This document shows positions 24,677 to 33,320 of a DNA stretch of 48,959 nucleotides, piece by piece. The notes below the pieces were generated by a model. The model saw only the letters and a list, made by a program, of their open reading frames with translations. It made no database searches and had not been told where the DNA came from. Source of the DNA: Solirubrobacterales bacterium (GTDB lineage Bacteria; Actinomycetota; Thermoleophilia; Solirubrobacterales; Solirubrobacteraceae). The stretch lies in the NCBI GenBank assembly GCA_019240655.1, contig JAFAXX010000013.1:1-48959 (forward strand), written 5' to 3'. Both the position numbers and the translations under genes were made by a program. How positions within the stretch are numbered: the first letter of the stretch is position 1; each line of letters opens with the position of its first letter.

Positions 24677-24785
24677 GCCGCGACCCTCCCCGGCGCCGGA
24701 GCGCTCACGCCGCGGCCGTCCCTCGGGCCGTAAGCGCTCACGCCGCGACCCTCTCCGGCGCGACGGCGCTCACGCCGCGGCCCTC
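24669..24785. repeat. 32-33-bp tandem repeat joining the murI stop to the rph start
   Basis: Four copies of the core GCGCTCACGCCGCG(A/G)CC begin at 24669, 24701, 24734 and 24766 (plus strand). On the coding strand each contains GGCGTGAGCG. The copy at 24766 supplies the murI TGA and the copy at 24669 supplies the rph GTG. Confidence 0.9.
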
Positions 24786-25624
24786 GCCGCCCCGAGCTCC
24801 ACCTGCGCGACCTCGCCGAGCGGCATCTGCAGGAAGCGCGTCCCCAGTGCCTTGAACGAGGACGCTTCGCCGGTGCAGCGGAAGCGGTAGCTGCCCTCCT
24901 CGGACTGCGGATTCTCGAGCCCGCGCGCCGCGAGCGCCCGCTCGACGCTTCGGGCGACGCCCGCGCCGGAGGTGACGAGCGTCACGTCGCGGCCGAGGAT
25001 CCGCTGCAGCATCGGCGCGACCAGCGGATAGTGCGTGCACCCGAGGACGACCGTGTCGACCTGCGCCGCGCGCAGCGGCGCACAGTACTCGCGCACCGTC
25101 TCCACGACCTCGATGTCGAAGGGAAACCCGGACTGGATGATCGGCGCCAGGTCGGCGCAGGGAACGCTCTCGAGGTGCACGTGCGGGTCGGCCGCCCGCA
25201 CTGCCCGCTCATAGGCCCCACTGGCGACCGTCGCCGGCGTGGCCAGGAGACCGATCCGGCCGCTGCGGCTGCCCGCGACCGCGAGCTGCGTGGCCGCGGC
25301 GACCACGCCGATCACATCGACCTCGCCGCCGCGTGCTGCCAGGTGGCGCTCGAGCGTGCCCAGCGCAGCCGAGCTCGCCGCGTTGCAGGCGACCACCAGC
25401 AGCTTGGCACCCTGCGCGAGCAGGTACTCGGCGATCTCGACCGAGAACGCACGTAGCTGCTCCTGGGTGCGGTCACCGTAGGGAAAGCGGGCGGTGTCGC
25501 CCAGGTACAGGTAGTCCTCGGTGGGCAGCGAGACAAGCAGCTCGTGCAGGACCGTCATCCCGCCGACGCCGGAGTCGAACACGGCTACCGGTTGCTGGGG
25601 CCGGGGCTCTGACACTCCCGGCAT
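24770..25624 (-). CDS. murI: Glutamate racemase
   Basis: The 284-residue protein makes D-glutamate for peptidoglycan. It has AVFDSGVGGMTVL near the N-terminus, the first catalytic Cys in VVACNAASSAAL and the second in VLGCTHYPL, with normal length. It starts at ATG 25624, 41 nt after the deacetylase-like gene, and begins the murI-rph-rdgB set. Its stop sits in a tandem repeat that leads into rph. Confidence 0.95.
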   Translation of the reverse strand: MPGVSEPRPQQPVAVFDSGVGGMTVLHELLVSLPTEDYLYLGDTARFPYGDRTQEQLRAFSVEIAEYLLAQGAKLLVVACNAASSAALGTLERHLAARGGEVDVIGVVAAATQLAVAGSRSGRIGLLATPATVASGAYERAVRAADPHVHLESVPCADLAPIIQSGFPFDIEVVETVREYCAPLRAAQVDTVVLGCTHYPLVAPMLQRILGRDVTLVTSGAGVARSVERALAARGLENPQSEEGSYRFRCTGEASSFKALGTRFLQMPLGEVAQVELGAARAAA

Positions 25625-25665
25625 GGTGCCAGAGGGTCAGGCGCCCCCGCAGCGTGCCCGGCCGG

Positions 25666-26700
25666 TCAGCCGAGCTGCGGCCACCACCGGGCCACACGCG
25701 CGCGCGCCTGCTCGGCGATCGCCGTCAGCGCGTGCGGACTACCCCCCACCGCACCGGCGCCCGCGGCCGCGAGCGGCGCGGCCAGCGCCTCCATGGTCGC
25801 CGCGACCGAGCGGGCCAGGGCGCCGAGCGCGTAGCCGCCCTCGAGCACGATTCCGAGCGGCGCCCCGAGCGACTCGGCCGCGCGCCGCAGCGATTCGGTC
25901 ATCGCGGCATACCCCAGCTCGGTTACCTGGCACTGCGCGAGCGGGTCCTCGAGGTGGGCGTCGTAGCCCGCCGAGACGAGGACAAGCTGCGGCTCGAAGG
26001 CTCGGGCGAGCGGGACCACCACGTGGTCGACGAGCGAGACGAACTCGGCGTCGCCGGCTCCCGGTGGCACCGGGAAGTTGGCTGTGAAGCCCCGGCCGGG
26101 CCCCGAGCCGACGTCCCGCGCGGGGCCGGTGCCGGGGTACAGCGGCGACTGGTGGATCGAGACGAACAGCACCTGGTCGCTCGCGTGGAAGATGTCGCTC
26201 GTGCCATTGCCGTGATGGACGTCCCAGTCGACGATCATCACCCGCTCGAGCCCGCGCGCGTCGATCGCATGACGGGCAGCGATCGCGACGCTGTTGAGCA
26301 GGCAGAACCCCATCGAGCGTGCCTGGGAGGCGTGATGGCCCGGCGGGCGATGGGCGCTGAATGAGTTCGACGCCGTCCCGTCCAGCAGCATCTCGACCAG
26401 CTGCACCGCCCCGCCGGCGCCGTGGAGGGCCGCCTCGAAGGACCGCTCGCTGACCACCGTGTCGAAGTCGATGTGGCCGCCGCCGTTCGCGCACAACCGC
26501 TCGATCGCGTCGACATACGACCCAGAGTGAACCGCGGTCACGTCGGCCCGCTGCACCGCCGGCGAGCGTATCCGCTCGAACCCGAGCCACCCGCGGGCGT
26601 CCAGCTCGCGCTCGATGGACACGATCCGCGCGGCCTGCTCCGGATGCGGTCCGGTGTCATGCGCGAGCGAGGAGGGATGGTCGAGGAATACGAGCGCCAT
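25666..26700 (-). CDS. Histone-deacetylase-fold zinc amidohydrolase
   Basis: The 344-residue protein belongs to the arginase/deacetylase (HDAC-like) family. It has FSAHRPPGHHA with His122-His123, DWDVHHGNGT with likely zinc ligands Asp160 and His162, and VSAGYDAH with Asp247. Bacterial members deacetylate acetylpolyamines, acetoin-pathway proteins or other N-acetyl groups; the substrate is not shown here. The ATG at 26700 follows TACGGT by 9 nt and gives a native N-terminus MALVFLDHP; the longer frame was rejected as it runs into the divergent promoter region. Confidence 0.88.
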   Translation of the reverse strand: MALVFLDHPSSLAHDTGPHPEQAARIVSIERELDARGWLGFERIRSPAVQRADVTAVHSGSYVDAIERLCANGGGHIDFDTVVSERSFEAALHGAGGAVQLVEMLLDGTASNSFSAHRPPGHHASQARSMGFCLLNSVAIAARHAIDARGLERVMIVDWDVHHGNGTSDIFHASDQVLFVSIHQSPLYPGTGPARDVGSGPGRGFTANFPVPPGAGDAEFVSLVDHVVVPLARAFEPQLVLVSAGYDAHLEDPLAQCQVTELGYAAMTESLRRAAESLGAPLGIVLEGGYALGALARSVAATMEALAAPLAAAGAGAVGGSPHALTAIAEQARARVARWWPQLG

Positions 26701-26709
26701 CTGGCGCGT

Positions 26710-26715
26710 ACCGTA
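26710..26715 (-). promoter_or_regulatory. Candidate -10 (TACGGT) for the deacetylase-murI-rph-rdgB group
   Basis: TACGGT ends 9 nt before the ATG at 26700, with no Shine-Dalgarno between. Confidence 0.3.
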
Positions 26716-26780
26716 CTCAGCCTGGGCCGGCGAGGGAGAGCCCAGGCTGCTCGCCGGACGGTGGCGACGGTGGCGACCCA

Positions 26781-26796
26781 CTTAACCTTGGCTTAA
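26781..26796. promoter_or_regulatory. CTTAA direct repeat, 11-bp spacing, in a divergent promoter region
   Basis: CTTAA occurs at 26781 and 26792, exactly one helical turn apart, inside an AT-rich island (TTAACC, then TTAATA). Paired direct repeats of this spacing are typical of OmpR/PhoB-type response-regulator sites. Confidence 0.35.
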
Positions 26797-26894
26797 TACG
26801 GGCTGCGACTGCTCTTCACACGAGGCCGGGATACTCCACGGCCGCCGCATCAGGGCAGCCGCCCGCGCTGGCAGGGAGCGAAAGGAGTCGTGCG

Positions 26895-27329
26895 ATGTAC
26901 CGATTCAGTCGAGCCATCTATCGCGAGTTGGCTGACGACATCGTCGAGGACCCCCACAGTGCGACGCCGCACGCCCATCACGAGCGCGTGCTGCGCGCGT
27001 GCGAGGCGGCGGTCGAGCGCCTGGCCACCGACCGTCACTACTTCGCCCATCCGGCGCGCACGTTATTCCAGGACATCCGGGCGTACTTCCCGATGGGGGC
27101 CCAGCGCCGCGTGCTCTGCGTGATCGAGCGCTACCTCGAGTTCGCGGACGAGTTCCTGCGCCGGCAGCCGCAGAACGGCTTCGACGCCTACGGCAACCCC
27201 CTGCAGTGCCGGGCCAGCACGCGCAGGGGCACGCCGTGCCAGCGGATGCCGCTGCCCCATAACGGCTACTGCCCCTCCCATCAGCACCTGGCGGAGACCG
27301 AGGAGATCGAGGCGGCGCTGGCCGCGTAG
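26895..27329 (+). CDS. Small protein with C-terminal zinc knuckle, function unknown
   Basis: The 144-residue protein has an all-helical N-terminal part (1-95) and a C-terminal Cys105-x9-Cys115-x10-Cys126-x2-His129 cluster that looks like a zinc knuckle (CRASTRRGTPCQR to YCPSHQH), then an acidic tail. No signal or membrane segment is seen. An AAAGGAG lies 7 nt before the ATG, one of the best ribosome sites in the window. The 110-nt upstream region carries the CTTAA direct repeat, so it may be under response-regulator control. I know no function. Confidence 0.65.
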   Translation: MYRFSRAIYRELADDIVEDPHSATPHAHHERVLRACEAAVERLATDRHYFAHPARTLFQDIRAYFPMGAQRRVLCVIERYLEFADEFLRRQPQNGFDAYGNPLQCRASTRRGTPCQRMPLPHNGYCPSHQHLAETEEIEAALAA

Positions 27330-27483
27330 GTAGTGGGGCCGCGCGCGGCGCGCCGCCACGGGCCGGCGCTCCCCGACGCGCGGCGTCCGTGGGACCGGGA
27401 GTCCGAGTTACGGGACCCGCCGCCCGCGGCGCGTCCGATGACCACCACGGCCCCCGCGAGAGCGGGCCGCCACCCGTTTCGGC

Positions 27484-27489
27484 TAGGTT
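27484..27489 (+). promoter_or_regulatory. Candidate -10 (TAGGTT) before hyuA, leaderless type
   Basis: TAGGTT ends 9 nt before the ATG at 27499; the spacer CCAGCGCCC has no ribosome site. Confidence 0.45.
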
Positions 27490-27498
27490 CCAGCGCCC

Positions 27499-29475
27499 AT
27501 GCTCCTCGGCGTCGACGTAGGCGGCACGTTCACCGACGCGGTGCTGGCGCTGGACGGGCGGCTGGTCACCGCCAAGGCGCCGAGCACGCCCCACGACCAG
27601 TCCGAGGGGGTGATGGCCGCCGTGGGCGCGGCGCTCGAGAAGGCCGGCCGCCCGGCGCGGGAGGTGCGCGAGTTCTCCCACGGGATGACCGTGGCCACGA
27701 ACGCCCTGCTCGAGGGCCGGACCGCGCGGACGGCGCTGATCGCCACCGAGGGGTTCACCGACCTGATCGCGCTCGGGCGCCAGGACCGCGCCGAGCTGTA
27801 CCGGCTGTGCGCCGCCCAGCCGGCGCCGCTCGTTGCACCGGAGCTCCGCTTTGGCGCCCGCGAGCGGATGACGCCCGGCGGCCCGCTGACGCCGCTCACC
27901 CCGGAGACCGCCGAGAAGCTGGCGGCCCGGGTCGAGGAGGTCGAGGCGGAGGCGGTGGCCGTCGTGCTGCTCCATGCCTACCGCCACCCCGAGCACGAGC
28001 GGGCGCTCGGGGAAGCCCTCAAGGACGTGCACGTGTCGCTCTCCCACGAGGTCGTGGGCACCTTCCGCGAGTACGAACGCGCCGCCACCACCGAGATCGA
28101 CGCCGCCCTCTCGCCCCTTCTGCGCAACTACCTCCGCCGGCTGGTCGAGCGCGGAAACGAGGCGGGCCTGCCCGAGGCCGCGATCATGCAGTCCAACGGC
28201 GGCCTGATCGACCTGGCCGCGGCCGCCGGACACGCCGCCTGGACCGTGCTCTCAGGCCCGGCCGGCGGCGCGGCGGGGGCCGCCTTCGTCGCCCGCGCCG
28301 CCGGCGCCCGGGACGCGCTCTGCTTCGACATGGGGGGCACCTCGTGCGACGTCTGCGTGATCGACGACGGCAGCGTTCAGGAGCAAAGCGCGGGCGAGGT
28401 GGCGGGCCGACCGCTGGCCCTTCCGATGCTCGCCGTCCACACCGTGGGGGCCGGCGGCGGCTCGGTGGCCTGGCGGGATCCCGGCGGGGCGCTACGGGTC
28501 GGTCCCCGCTCGGCCGGGGCCGACCCCGGCCCTGCGTGCTACGGGCGCGGCGGCACCGAGCCCACGGTTACCGACGCCAACCTGCTCCTCGGCTACCTGG
28601 CCGCGGACGCGCCGCTCGCCGGCGGCGTCGAGCTCGATCGTGACGCCGCCGAGCACGCGATCGCCGGACTCGCCCAAGCGCTGTCGCTCGAGACGACGGC
28701 CTGCGCCGAGGGGATCATCCGGGTGGCCATCGCGGAGATGGTCCGCGCGCTGCGGGTGGTCACCGTCCAGAGGGGAATCGACCCGCGCCGCTACGCGCTG
28801 CTGGCCTTCGGCGGCGCCGGCGGCCTGCACGCCGCGCAGATCGCCGAGGAGCTCGGGATCGACACGATCCTTTGCCCACGTGCCTCGGGCGTGCTGGCCG
28901 CGCTCGGGCTGGTCGTGTCGGAGCGGCGCCGTGACGTGCAGCGGAGCGTGCTGCTCAGCGATGAGCACCTGACCGCGGAGGCGATCGCCACCCATGTCCG
29001 CGAGCTCGGCGAGCGGGCCCGCGCCGCCCTCGGCGAGCCCGAAGCCGCGCTGCAGCCGACCTACGAGCTCCGCTACCGCGGCCAGTCGTTCGAGCTCGCC
29101 GTCGCCGGCAGCCCCGAGGCCACGCCCGAGGAGCTCCGCGACGCCTTCGAGGCCGCACACGAGGAGCGCTACGGCTACCGCGACGCCGAGCAGTCGATCG
29201 AGCTCGTCACCGTCCGGGTGACCGCGACCACCGGCGGCGCCGAGGTGACGCTCGCCGAGGCGGCCACGCACGACAGCGCGATCGAGCGGGGCCGGCGGAC
29301 CGCCACGCTGGCCGGGGCGGAAACCGAGTTCGAGGTTCTGCGCGGAGCACCGGCGCCCGGGACCGAGTTCGCCGGCCCCGCGGTGGTCGAGCTCCCGGAG
29401 TCAACCGTGCTGGTGGCGCCCGATTGGTCCGGCACGGTCGACGACACGGGCACGATCAGGCTGAAGCGCGCATGA
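27499..29475 (+). CDS. hyuA: Hydantoinase/5-oxoprolinase subunit A
   Basis: The 658-residue protein is the ATP-binding A subunit of the hydantoinase/oxoprolinase/acetone carboxylase family. It begins LLGVDVGGTFTDAVLALDG (actin-like phosphate loop) and has MTVATNALLEGR, LSGPAGGAAGAA, CFDMGGTSCDVC and VGAGGGSVAWRD. With HyuB it would open a cyclic amide such as 5-oxoproline or a hydantoin using ATP, or carboxylate a ketone. Which substrate is used cannot be read from sequence. It overlaps hyuB by ATGA at 29472-29475. Confidence 0.92.
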   Translation: MLLGVDVGGTFTDAVLALDGRLVTAKAPSTPHDQSEGVMAAVGAALEKAGRPAREVREFSHGMTVATNALLEGRTARTALIATEGFTDLIALGRQDRAELYRLCAAQPAPLVAPELRFGARERMTPGGPLTPLTPETAEKLAARVEEVEAEAVAVVLLHAYRHPEHERALGEALKDVHVSLSHEVVGTFREYERAATTEIDAALSPLLRNYLRRLVERGNEAGLPEAAIMQSNGGLIDLAAAAGHAAWTVLSGPAGGAAGAAFVARAAGARDALCFDMGGTSCDVCVIDDGSVQEQSAGEVAGRPLALPMLAVHTVGAGGGSVAWRDPGGALRVGPRSAGADPGPACYGRGGTEPTVTDANLLLGYLAADAPLAGGVELDRDAAEHAIAGLAQALSLETTACAEGIIRVAIAEMVRALRVVTVQRGIDPRRYALLAFGGAGGLHAAQIAEELGIDTILCPRASGVLAALGLVVSERRRDVQRSVLLSDEHLTAEAIATHVRELGERARAALGEPEAALQPTYELRYRGQSFELAVAGSPEATPEELRDAFEAAHEERYGYRDAEQSIELVTVRVTATTGGAEVTLAEAATHDSAIERGRRTATLAGAETEFEVLRGAPAPGTEFAGPAVVELPESTVLVAPDWSGTVDDTGTIRLKRA

Positions 29476-30956
29476 GCATCGACCCGGTCGAGCTTCAGGT
29501 CCTGACCGGCGCGCTGCGGGCGATCTGCGAGGAGATGGGAGCGGTGCTGATCCGCTCCGCGCACTCGGCCAACATAAAGGAGCGCCGCGATGCCTCGACC
29601 GCGCTGTTCGAGCCCGGGGGCGAGATGGTGATGCAGGCCGAGCACATCCCGGTGCACCTGGGGGCGATGCCCGCCGCGGTGGCGGCGATCCTCGAGGCGG
29701 ACCATGCACCGGATCGCCCGTGGATTCTCAACGACCCCTACCGCGGCGGTACCCACTTGCCCGACATCACGGTGATCACCCCGGTGTTCGCCGGCGATGA
29801 GCTGATCGCCTTCGCCGCCAACCGCGCCCACCACGCCGACGTCGGCGGCCCGACTCCGGGCTCGATGCCCGCCGACAGCCTCACGCTGGACGACGAGGGG
29901 GTCGTGATCGAGCCGCGGCTGCTCGACGACGCGGCGCTCGCCGAGCTGAGCCGGCAGATGCGCCGCCCCGAGCAGCGCCGGGCCGACCTCCGCGCCCAGA
30001 TGGCAGCCGGCCGGGTCGGGGCCATACGGCTCGGCGAGCTGCACGAGCGGGTCGGCGCGCAGACGCTGCGGGCGGCGTTCGACGAGGTCCTCGAGTACGC
30101 CGAGCGGCGCACCCGCGCCTGCCTGGATGCCCTCCCCGACGGGACGCGGAGCGCGCGGGACGTGCTCGAGGCGCGCGAGGGCGACCTCGAGATCGCACTT
30201 GCGGCGACCGTCGAGGGCGACCGTCTGAGGCTCGACTTCACCGGCACCGCGCCTCAGCACGAGGGCAACCTGAACTGCCCACTTGCGGTCACCCGCTCGG
30301 CCTGCTACTTCGCGATCCGGGTGCTGACCGATCCGGACATCCCGCCGAGCGCCGGGGCCTACCGTCCGATCGAGGTGATCGCGCCGGAAGGCTGCCTGCT
30401 GAACGCGCGCTCCCCGGCCGCGGTGGTCGGCGGGAACGTCGAGACCTCCTCGCGCGTGGCCGACGTCGTCCTGCGGGCGTTCGGGCGTGCCCTCGGCCAG
30501 GGCACGATGAACAACGTCACCCTCGGCAGCGAGGACGTCGTCTACTACGAGACGATCGGCGGCGGCCAGGGTGCCTGCCCCGACGCTCCCGGGCCCAGCG
30601 GCGTCCACGTGGCGATGAGCAACACGCTGAACACCCCGGTCGAGGCGCTCGAGCTGGAGTTCCCGCTGCGGATGGTCGAGTACGCGCTTCGCCGCGACTC
30701 CGGCGGCCAGGGCGAGCAGCGCGGCGGGGACGGGGTGGTCCGCGAGCTCGAGGCGCTCGCGCCGCTCGGCTACTCGCTGATCACCGAGCGCCGGCGCCAT
30801 GCCCCGCCCGGCGCCGAGGGCGGCGAGCCCGGCGCCAGAGGGCGCAATTTGCTCGACGGCGAGGAGCTCCCGGCCAAGGCGATCGGGGAGCTGGCGGAGG
30901 GGCAGCGGCTGCGGATCGAGACACCGGGCGGCGGCGGGTACGGTGCGCCGCGATGA
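29472..30956 (+). CDS. hyuB: Hydantoinase/5-oxoprolinase subunit B
   Basis: The 494-residue protein is the B subunit partner of HyuA. It has [21 protein letters not shown] near the N-terminus, [30 protein letters not shown] (metal-ligand region), [13 protein letters not shown] and a Gly-rich C-terminus [12 protein letters not shown]. It probably holds the catalytic metal site. It is translated from the ATGA overlap with hyuA. No transporter or gamma subunit is adjacent, so hydantoin/oxoproline hydrolysis is favoured over acetone carboxylation. Confidence 0.92.
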   Translation: MSIDPVELQVLTGALRAICEEMGAVLIRSAHSANIKERRDASTALFEPGGEMVMQAEHIPVHLGAMPAAVAAILEADHAPDRPWILNDPYRGGTHLPDITVITPVFAGDELIAFAANRAHHADVGGPTPGSMPADSLTLDDEGVVIEPRLLDDAALAELSRQMRRPEQRRADLRAQMAAGRVGAIRLGELHERVGAQTLRAAFDEVLEYAERRTRACLDALPDGTRSARDVLEAREGDLEIALAATVEGDRLRLDFTGTAPQHEGNLNCPLAVTRSACYFAIRVLTDPDIPPSAGAYRPIEVIAPEGCLLNARSPAAVVGGNVETSSRVADVVLRAFGRALGQGTMNNVTLGSEDVVYYETIGGGQGACPDAPGPSGVHVAMSNTLNTPVEALELEFPLRMVEYALRRDSGGQGEQRGGDGVVRELEALAPLGYSLITERRRHAPPGAEGGEPGARGRNLLDGEELPAKAIGELAEGQRLRIETPGGGGYGAPR

Positions 30957-31155
30957 ACGTCGCGGCCCTCGGCCTCGAGACCGCCAAATGCGTCGAGAAG
31001 CACAAAGTAGGTGCCCTGAATCCGCCGATTTGCGGCGACATTATGGAATTTGGAGTTCCTCGCGTACAATCTCGGCTTCCTGTTGCTGCCGTTGCACCAA
31101 GCTCAGGTGCGCGCGCCGGGACTGTCTGCAAATCTCCTCCCCCCCAACCTCATAC
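30957..31155 (+). promoter_or_regulatory. AT-richer leader region before the DUF1802 gene
   Basis: The 199 bp between hyuB and the DUF1802 gene are visibly richer in A/T than their surroundings. They contain TACAAT at 31065-31070 with TTATGG 18 nt upstream, a plausible promoter about 85 nt before the start. No Shine-Dalgarno is seen near the ATG at 31156. A small frame from 30953 that overlaps the hyuB stop has no protein-like composition. Confidence 0.4.
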
Positions 31156-31785
31156 ATGCCGATTGCTTTCAAAGAATGGGCCGTGACCGTGCGGGCGCTC
31201 GCCGAGGGCGAACAGCTTCTCACCCTCCGCAAGGGCGGCATCCGCGAGCCTGACAAGCACTTCAAGCTTGAGCACGAGCGCTTCTTCCTGTATCCCACCT
31301 TCGACCACCAGCGCGCCGACCTGGTGCGTGAATCACACCAGCCGGAGCTCACGCGCGCGCTCGAAGAGGGCGTCTGGAGCGACGGCGAGCCGCCGCCGCA
31401 CGCGCTCCATCGCGAGGGCGCCATCTCGCAACCCGATCGCGTCCGGATTCGCGCCTGGGCCGAGGTCGCCGCGCACTTCACCATCAACGACCGGCGCACC
31501 GTCGACGCGCTCTCGCCCTTCTACGTGTGGACAAGCGACTACGCCGAGAAGCGACTCGCGTGGAAGCGCCGGCATCCGCTGCACGTGATCCTGCTGCGCA
31601 CCTACCGGATCCCGCGCCCCGTGACGGTCAAGGTCCGCGACGAGTACGGCGGCTGCCGCTCGTGGCTCGAGCTGACGCGCGAGCTTCCGTTCGAGGGCAC
31701 GCCCGTGCTCTCCGACGAGGAGTTCGAGCGGGCGTCTGAGGAGATCGCCTCGATCGCCTCGGACCGCCAGCCGGCGATGGTCTAG
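31156..31785 (+). CDS. DUF1802 family protein
   Basis: The 209-residue protein starts MPIAFKEWAVTVRALAEGEQ and has TLRKGGIREPDKHFKLEHERFFLYPTFDHQ, the N-terminal signature of DUF1802 as I know it. The central part is charged, with no membrane segment or signal. Function is not known for the family. The first ATG consistent with the family start lies after an AT-rich leader. Composition at the 5' end is less GC-rich than the neighbours. Confidence 0.7.
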   Translation: MPIAFKEWAVTVRALAEGEQLLTLRKGGIREPDKHFKLEHERFFLYPTFDHQRADLVRESHQPELTRALEEGVWSDGEPPPHALHREGAISQPDRVRIRAWAEVAAHFTINDRRTVDALSPFYVWTSDYAEKRLAWKRRHPLHVILLRTYRIPRPVTVKVRDEYGGCRSWLELTRELPFEGTPVLSDEEFERASEEIASIASDRQPAMV

Positions 31786-31837
31786 GCGGTCGGCGCCGCG
31801 GCGGGGAGGACCGCGGCGCCCCGGCCACCGCCGGGCG

Positions 31838-32260
31838 CTACCTGACCAGCTCGAGCAGCACCCAGAGGAGGATCGCTCCGGCGGCGAACGCCGCCAGCAG
31901 CGCGACCAGCAGCCGCGCCGGAGCCACCCCGGCCGAGGGCGGCTCCGCGCCGATCACCGCAGCCTCGAGCAGCACCTCGCGTGCCGTCAGCAGCCCGCTC
32001 TCGGCCACGAGCACGTCACGCGGGCCGGCGGCCAGGAAATCGGGGACGTCGAAGCCGGCGCTCCGGCGCACGAGGCTCGGCACCCCCTCCTCGAGCAGCA
32101 GCGCCTGGATGAACTCGGCCTCGGCCTGGTTGCGAGCCCCGGCGACCCGGACCAGGCGGCCCTCGGTGAGCTGCGGCTTGATCTTCCGCGCCCGCCGCCG
32201 AGTTTCGCTGACCGGGGCCTGGCCGGCCTCCGAGACTGCCGGGGGTCGCCGCATGCTCAC
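31838..32260 (-). CDS. DUF2007-type protein with C-terminal membrane helix
   Basis: The 140-residue protein has a DUF2007-like domain (about 33-95, with RLVRVAGARNQAEAEFIQALLLEEGVPSLVRRS), a ferredoxin-like fold suggested to be a signal-transducing module, and a C-terminal hydrophobic helix (about 112-137). It would be tail-anchored with the domain in the cytoplasm. GTG 32260 overlaps the mec stop (GTGA 32257-32260), so it closes the cysteine operon. Its link to sulfur metabolism is by position only. Confidence 0.65.
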   Translation of the reverse strand: MSMRRPPAVSEAGQAPVSETRRRARKIKPQLTEGRLVRVAGARNQAEAEFIQALLLEEGVPSLVRRSAGFDVPDFLAAGPRDVLVAESGLLTAREVLLEAAVIGAEPPSAGVAPARLLVALLAAFAAGAILLWVLLELVR

Positions 32261-32652
32261 GGTACGACCAGCTCAGTCTCGAACACCACGCCGTCGTCGA
32301 TCAGCCACGCCCGGACGTCCGGCGCGGGACCGTTCAGGCCGACGATGATCCACACGACTCCGGGCCAGCCGCGAGCGAAGGTGATGTCGGTCTGCGAGGG
32401 CTCCGGCGCCGTACGGGTGTGGGAGTGGTAGATCGCGCCGATGTCCAGTCCGGCATCCTCGATCCGGTTCATCAGCTGTAGCTGCTCCCGGCTGTCGATC
32501 ACGAAGCGCAGCGGGCTTGCCTCGGCGTTCGCCGCCCGGTGGACGGCAACCGCCTCCCCGTCGCGCGAGGCGACCATCCCGCAGCACTCGTTGGGCGCCT
32601 CCTGCCGCGCGTGCGAAACCATCTCCTCCAGAAGCGCTGCGCGGATCCTCAT
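32257..32652 (-). CDS. mec: JAMM/M67 metalloprotease, Mec-like
   Basis: The 131-residue protein has a full JAMM zinc site: Glu22 in APNECCGM and His76-x-His78-x7-Ser86-x2-Asp89 in HSHTRTAPEPSQTD. In Mycobacterium the homologous Mec releases cysteine from the CysO-cysteine adduct. The same operon here encodes CysO, CysM and a MoeZ-like activator, so that role is likely. Because this CysO ends Gly-Gly-Ser-Arg, the protease may also remove the last two residues. The ATG at 32652 lies 27 nt past the ferritin-like gene stop. Confidence 0.88.
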   Translation of the reverse strand: MRIRAALLEEMVSHARQEAPNECCGMVASRDGEAVAVHRAANAEASPLRFVIDSREQLQLMNRIEDAGLDIGAIYHSHTRTAPEPSQTDITFARGWPGVVWIIVGLNGPAPDVRAWLIDDGVVFETELVVP

Positions 32653-32679
32653 CTGTGGATCGAGCCTACCAGCGCCGCC

Positions 32680-33312
32680 TCAGTGCCGGCCCTCGACGGA
32701 GGCGACCGGCACCGTCCGGTCCCATTTGCCCGGGTGCAGCAGGCCGCCGATCGCGCTTGCGTGCTGCGCGTCGGCGCCCATGATCTCGGCCGCCACCAGC
32801 ATCAGGCCGGGGTCGCCAAGGTTGCGCAGCGCCTTGTAGTAGGCCCCGATCGACAGCGCCTCGACCTCGTAGAGCAGGTCGAGTGCGCCGATCTCTCGAC
32901 GAACCGCGGACAGGCGGCCGGAGGCGTCGTGCTCGGAGAGCTCGTGGTCGGCCGCCGCGACGGTGTCCGGAGCGGCCGGAGGCGACTGCCCGAGCCGGGC
33001 CAGCTCGGCCGCCAGGACGTGCGCGTGGACTTGCTCGTGCCTGAGGATCGTCGCCGCGAGCCGGCGCGCCGCGGGACCCAGCAGACCTCCCGCCAGCAGT
33101 CGTGCGCAGACGAACATCCCGAGCAGCTCGAGCTCGAGCGCGGGGCGCAGAACCGCGGCGTCGCCATCCGCGCTGCCGCCTGGCTCGGCGGCGAGCGCGC
33201 CGGGCAACCGAACGCCGAGGGTGTGCGCGCCGAGCCACCCCACGCCGGCCGCCGCCGCCCCCCTGCCAAGGAGCCGGCGGCGGTCGATGCGGGCGCTCCG
33301 GCGGTGCTCCAC
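32680..33312 (-). CDS. Exported ferritin-like domain protein (Tat signal)
   Basis: The 210-residue protein has a twin-arginine signal (RIDRRRLLGRGAAAAG) and a hydrophobic stretch to about residue 42. A four-helix ferritin-like domain follows: LELELLGMFVCARLL, LRHEQVHAHVLAAELARLG, LLYEVEALSIGAYYKALR and MGADAQHASAIGG. The Glu, HEQxH and QH residues resemble the di-iron ligand pattern of DUF4439/ferritin-2 relatives. It would fold in the cytoplasm, perhaps with metal, and be exported. It lies between mec and a second ferritin-like gene inside the cysteine operon, a position I cannot explain from known pathways. Confidence 0.75.
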   Translation of the reverse strand: MEHRRSARIDRRRLLGRGAAAAGVGWLGAHTLGVRLPGALAAEPGGSADGDAAVLRPALELELLGMFVCARLLAGGLLGPAARRLAATILRHEQVHAHVLAAELARLGQSPPAAPDTVAAADHELSEHDASGRLSAVRREIGALDLLYEVEALSIGAYYKALRNLGDPGLMLVAAEIMGADAQHASAIGGLLHPGKWDRTVPVASVEGRH

Positions 33313-33320
33313 GGCGACCT

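Noticed and set aside
30953-31186. A 77-codon frame that starts in an ATGA overlap with hyuB
   Set aside because: The overlap is attractive but the product shows no domain, signal or protein-like pattern and runs into the DUF1802 gene.
31050-31253. Frame starting TTG GAG TTC CTC GCG TAC AAT upstream of DUF1802
   Set aside because: Starts at TTG without a ribosome site and turns into a shifted shadow of the DUF1802 gene.
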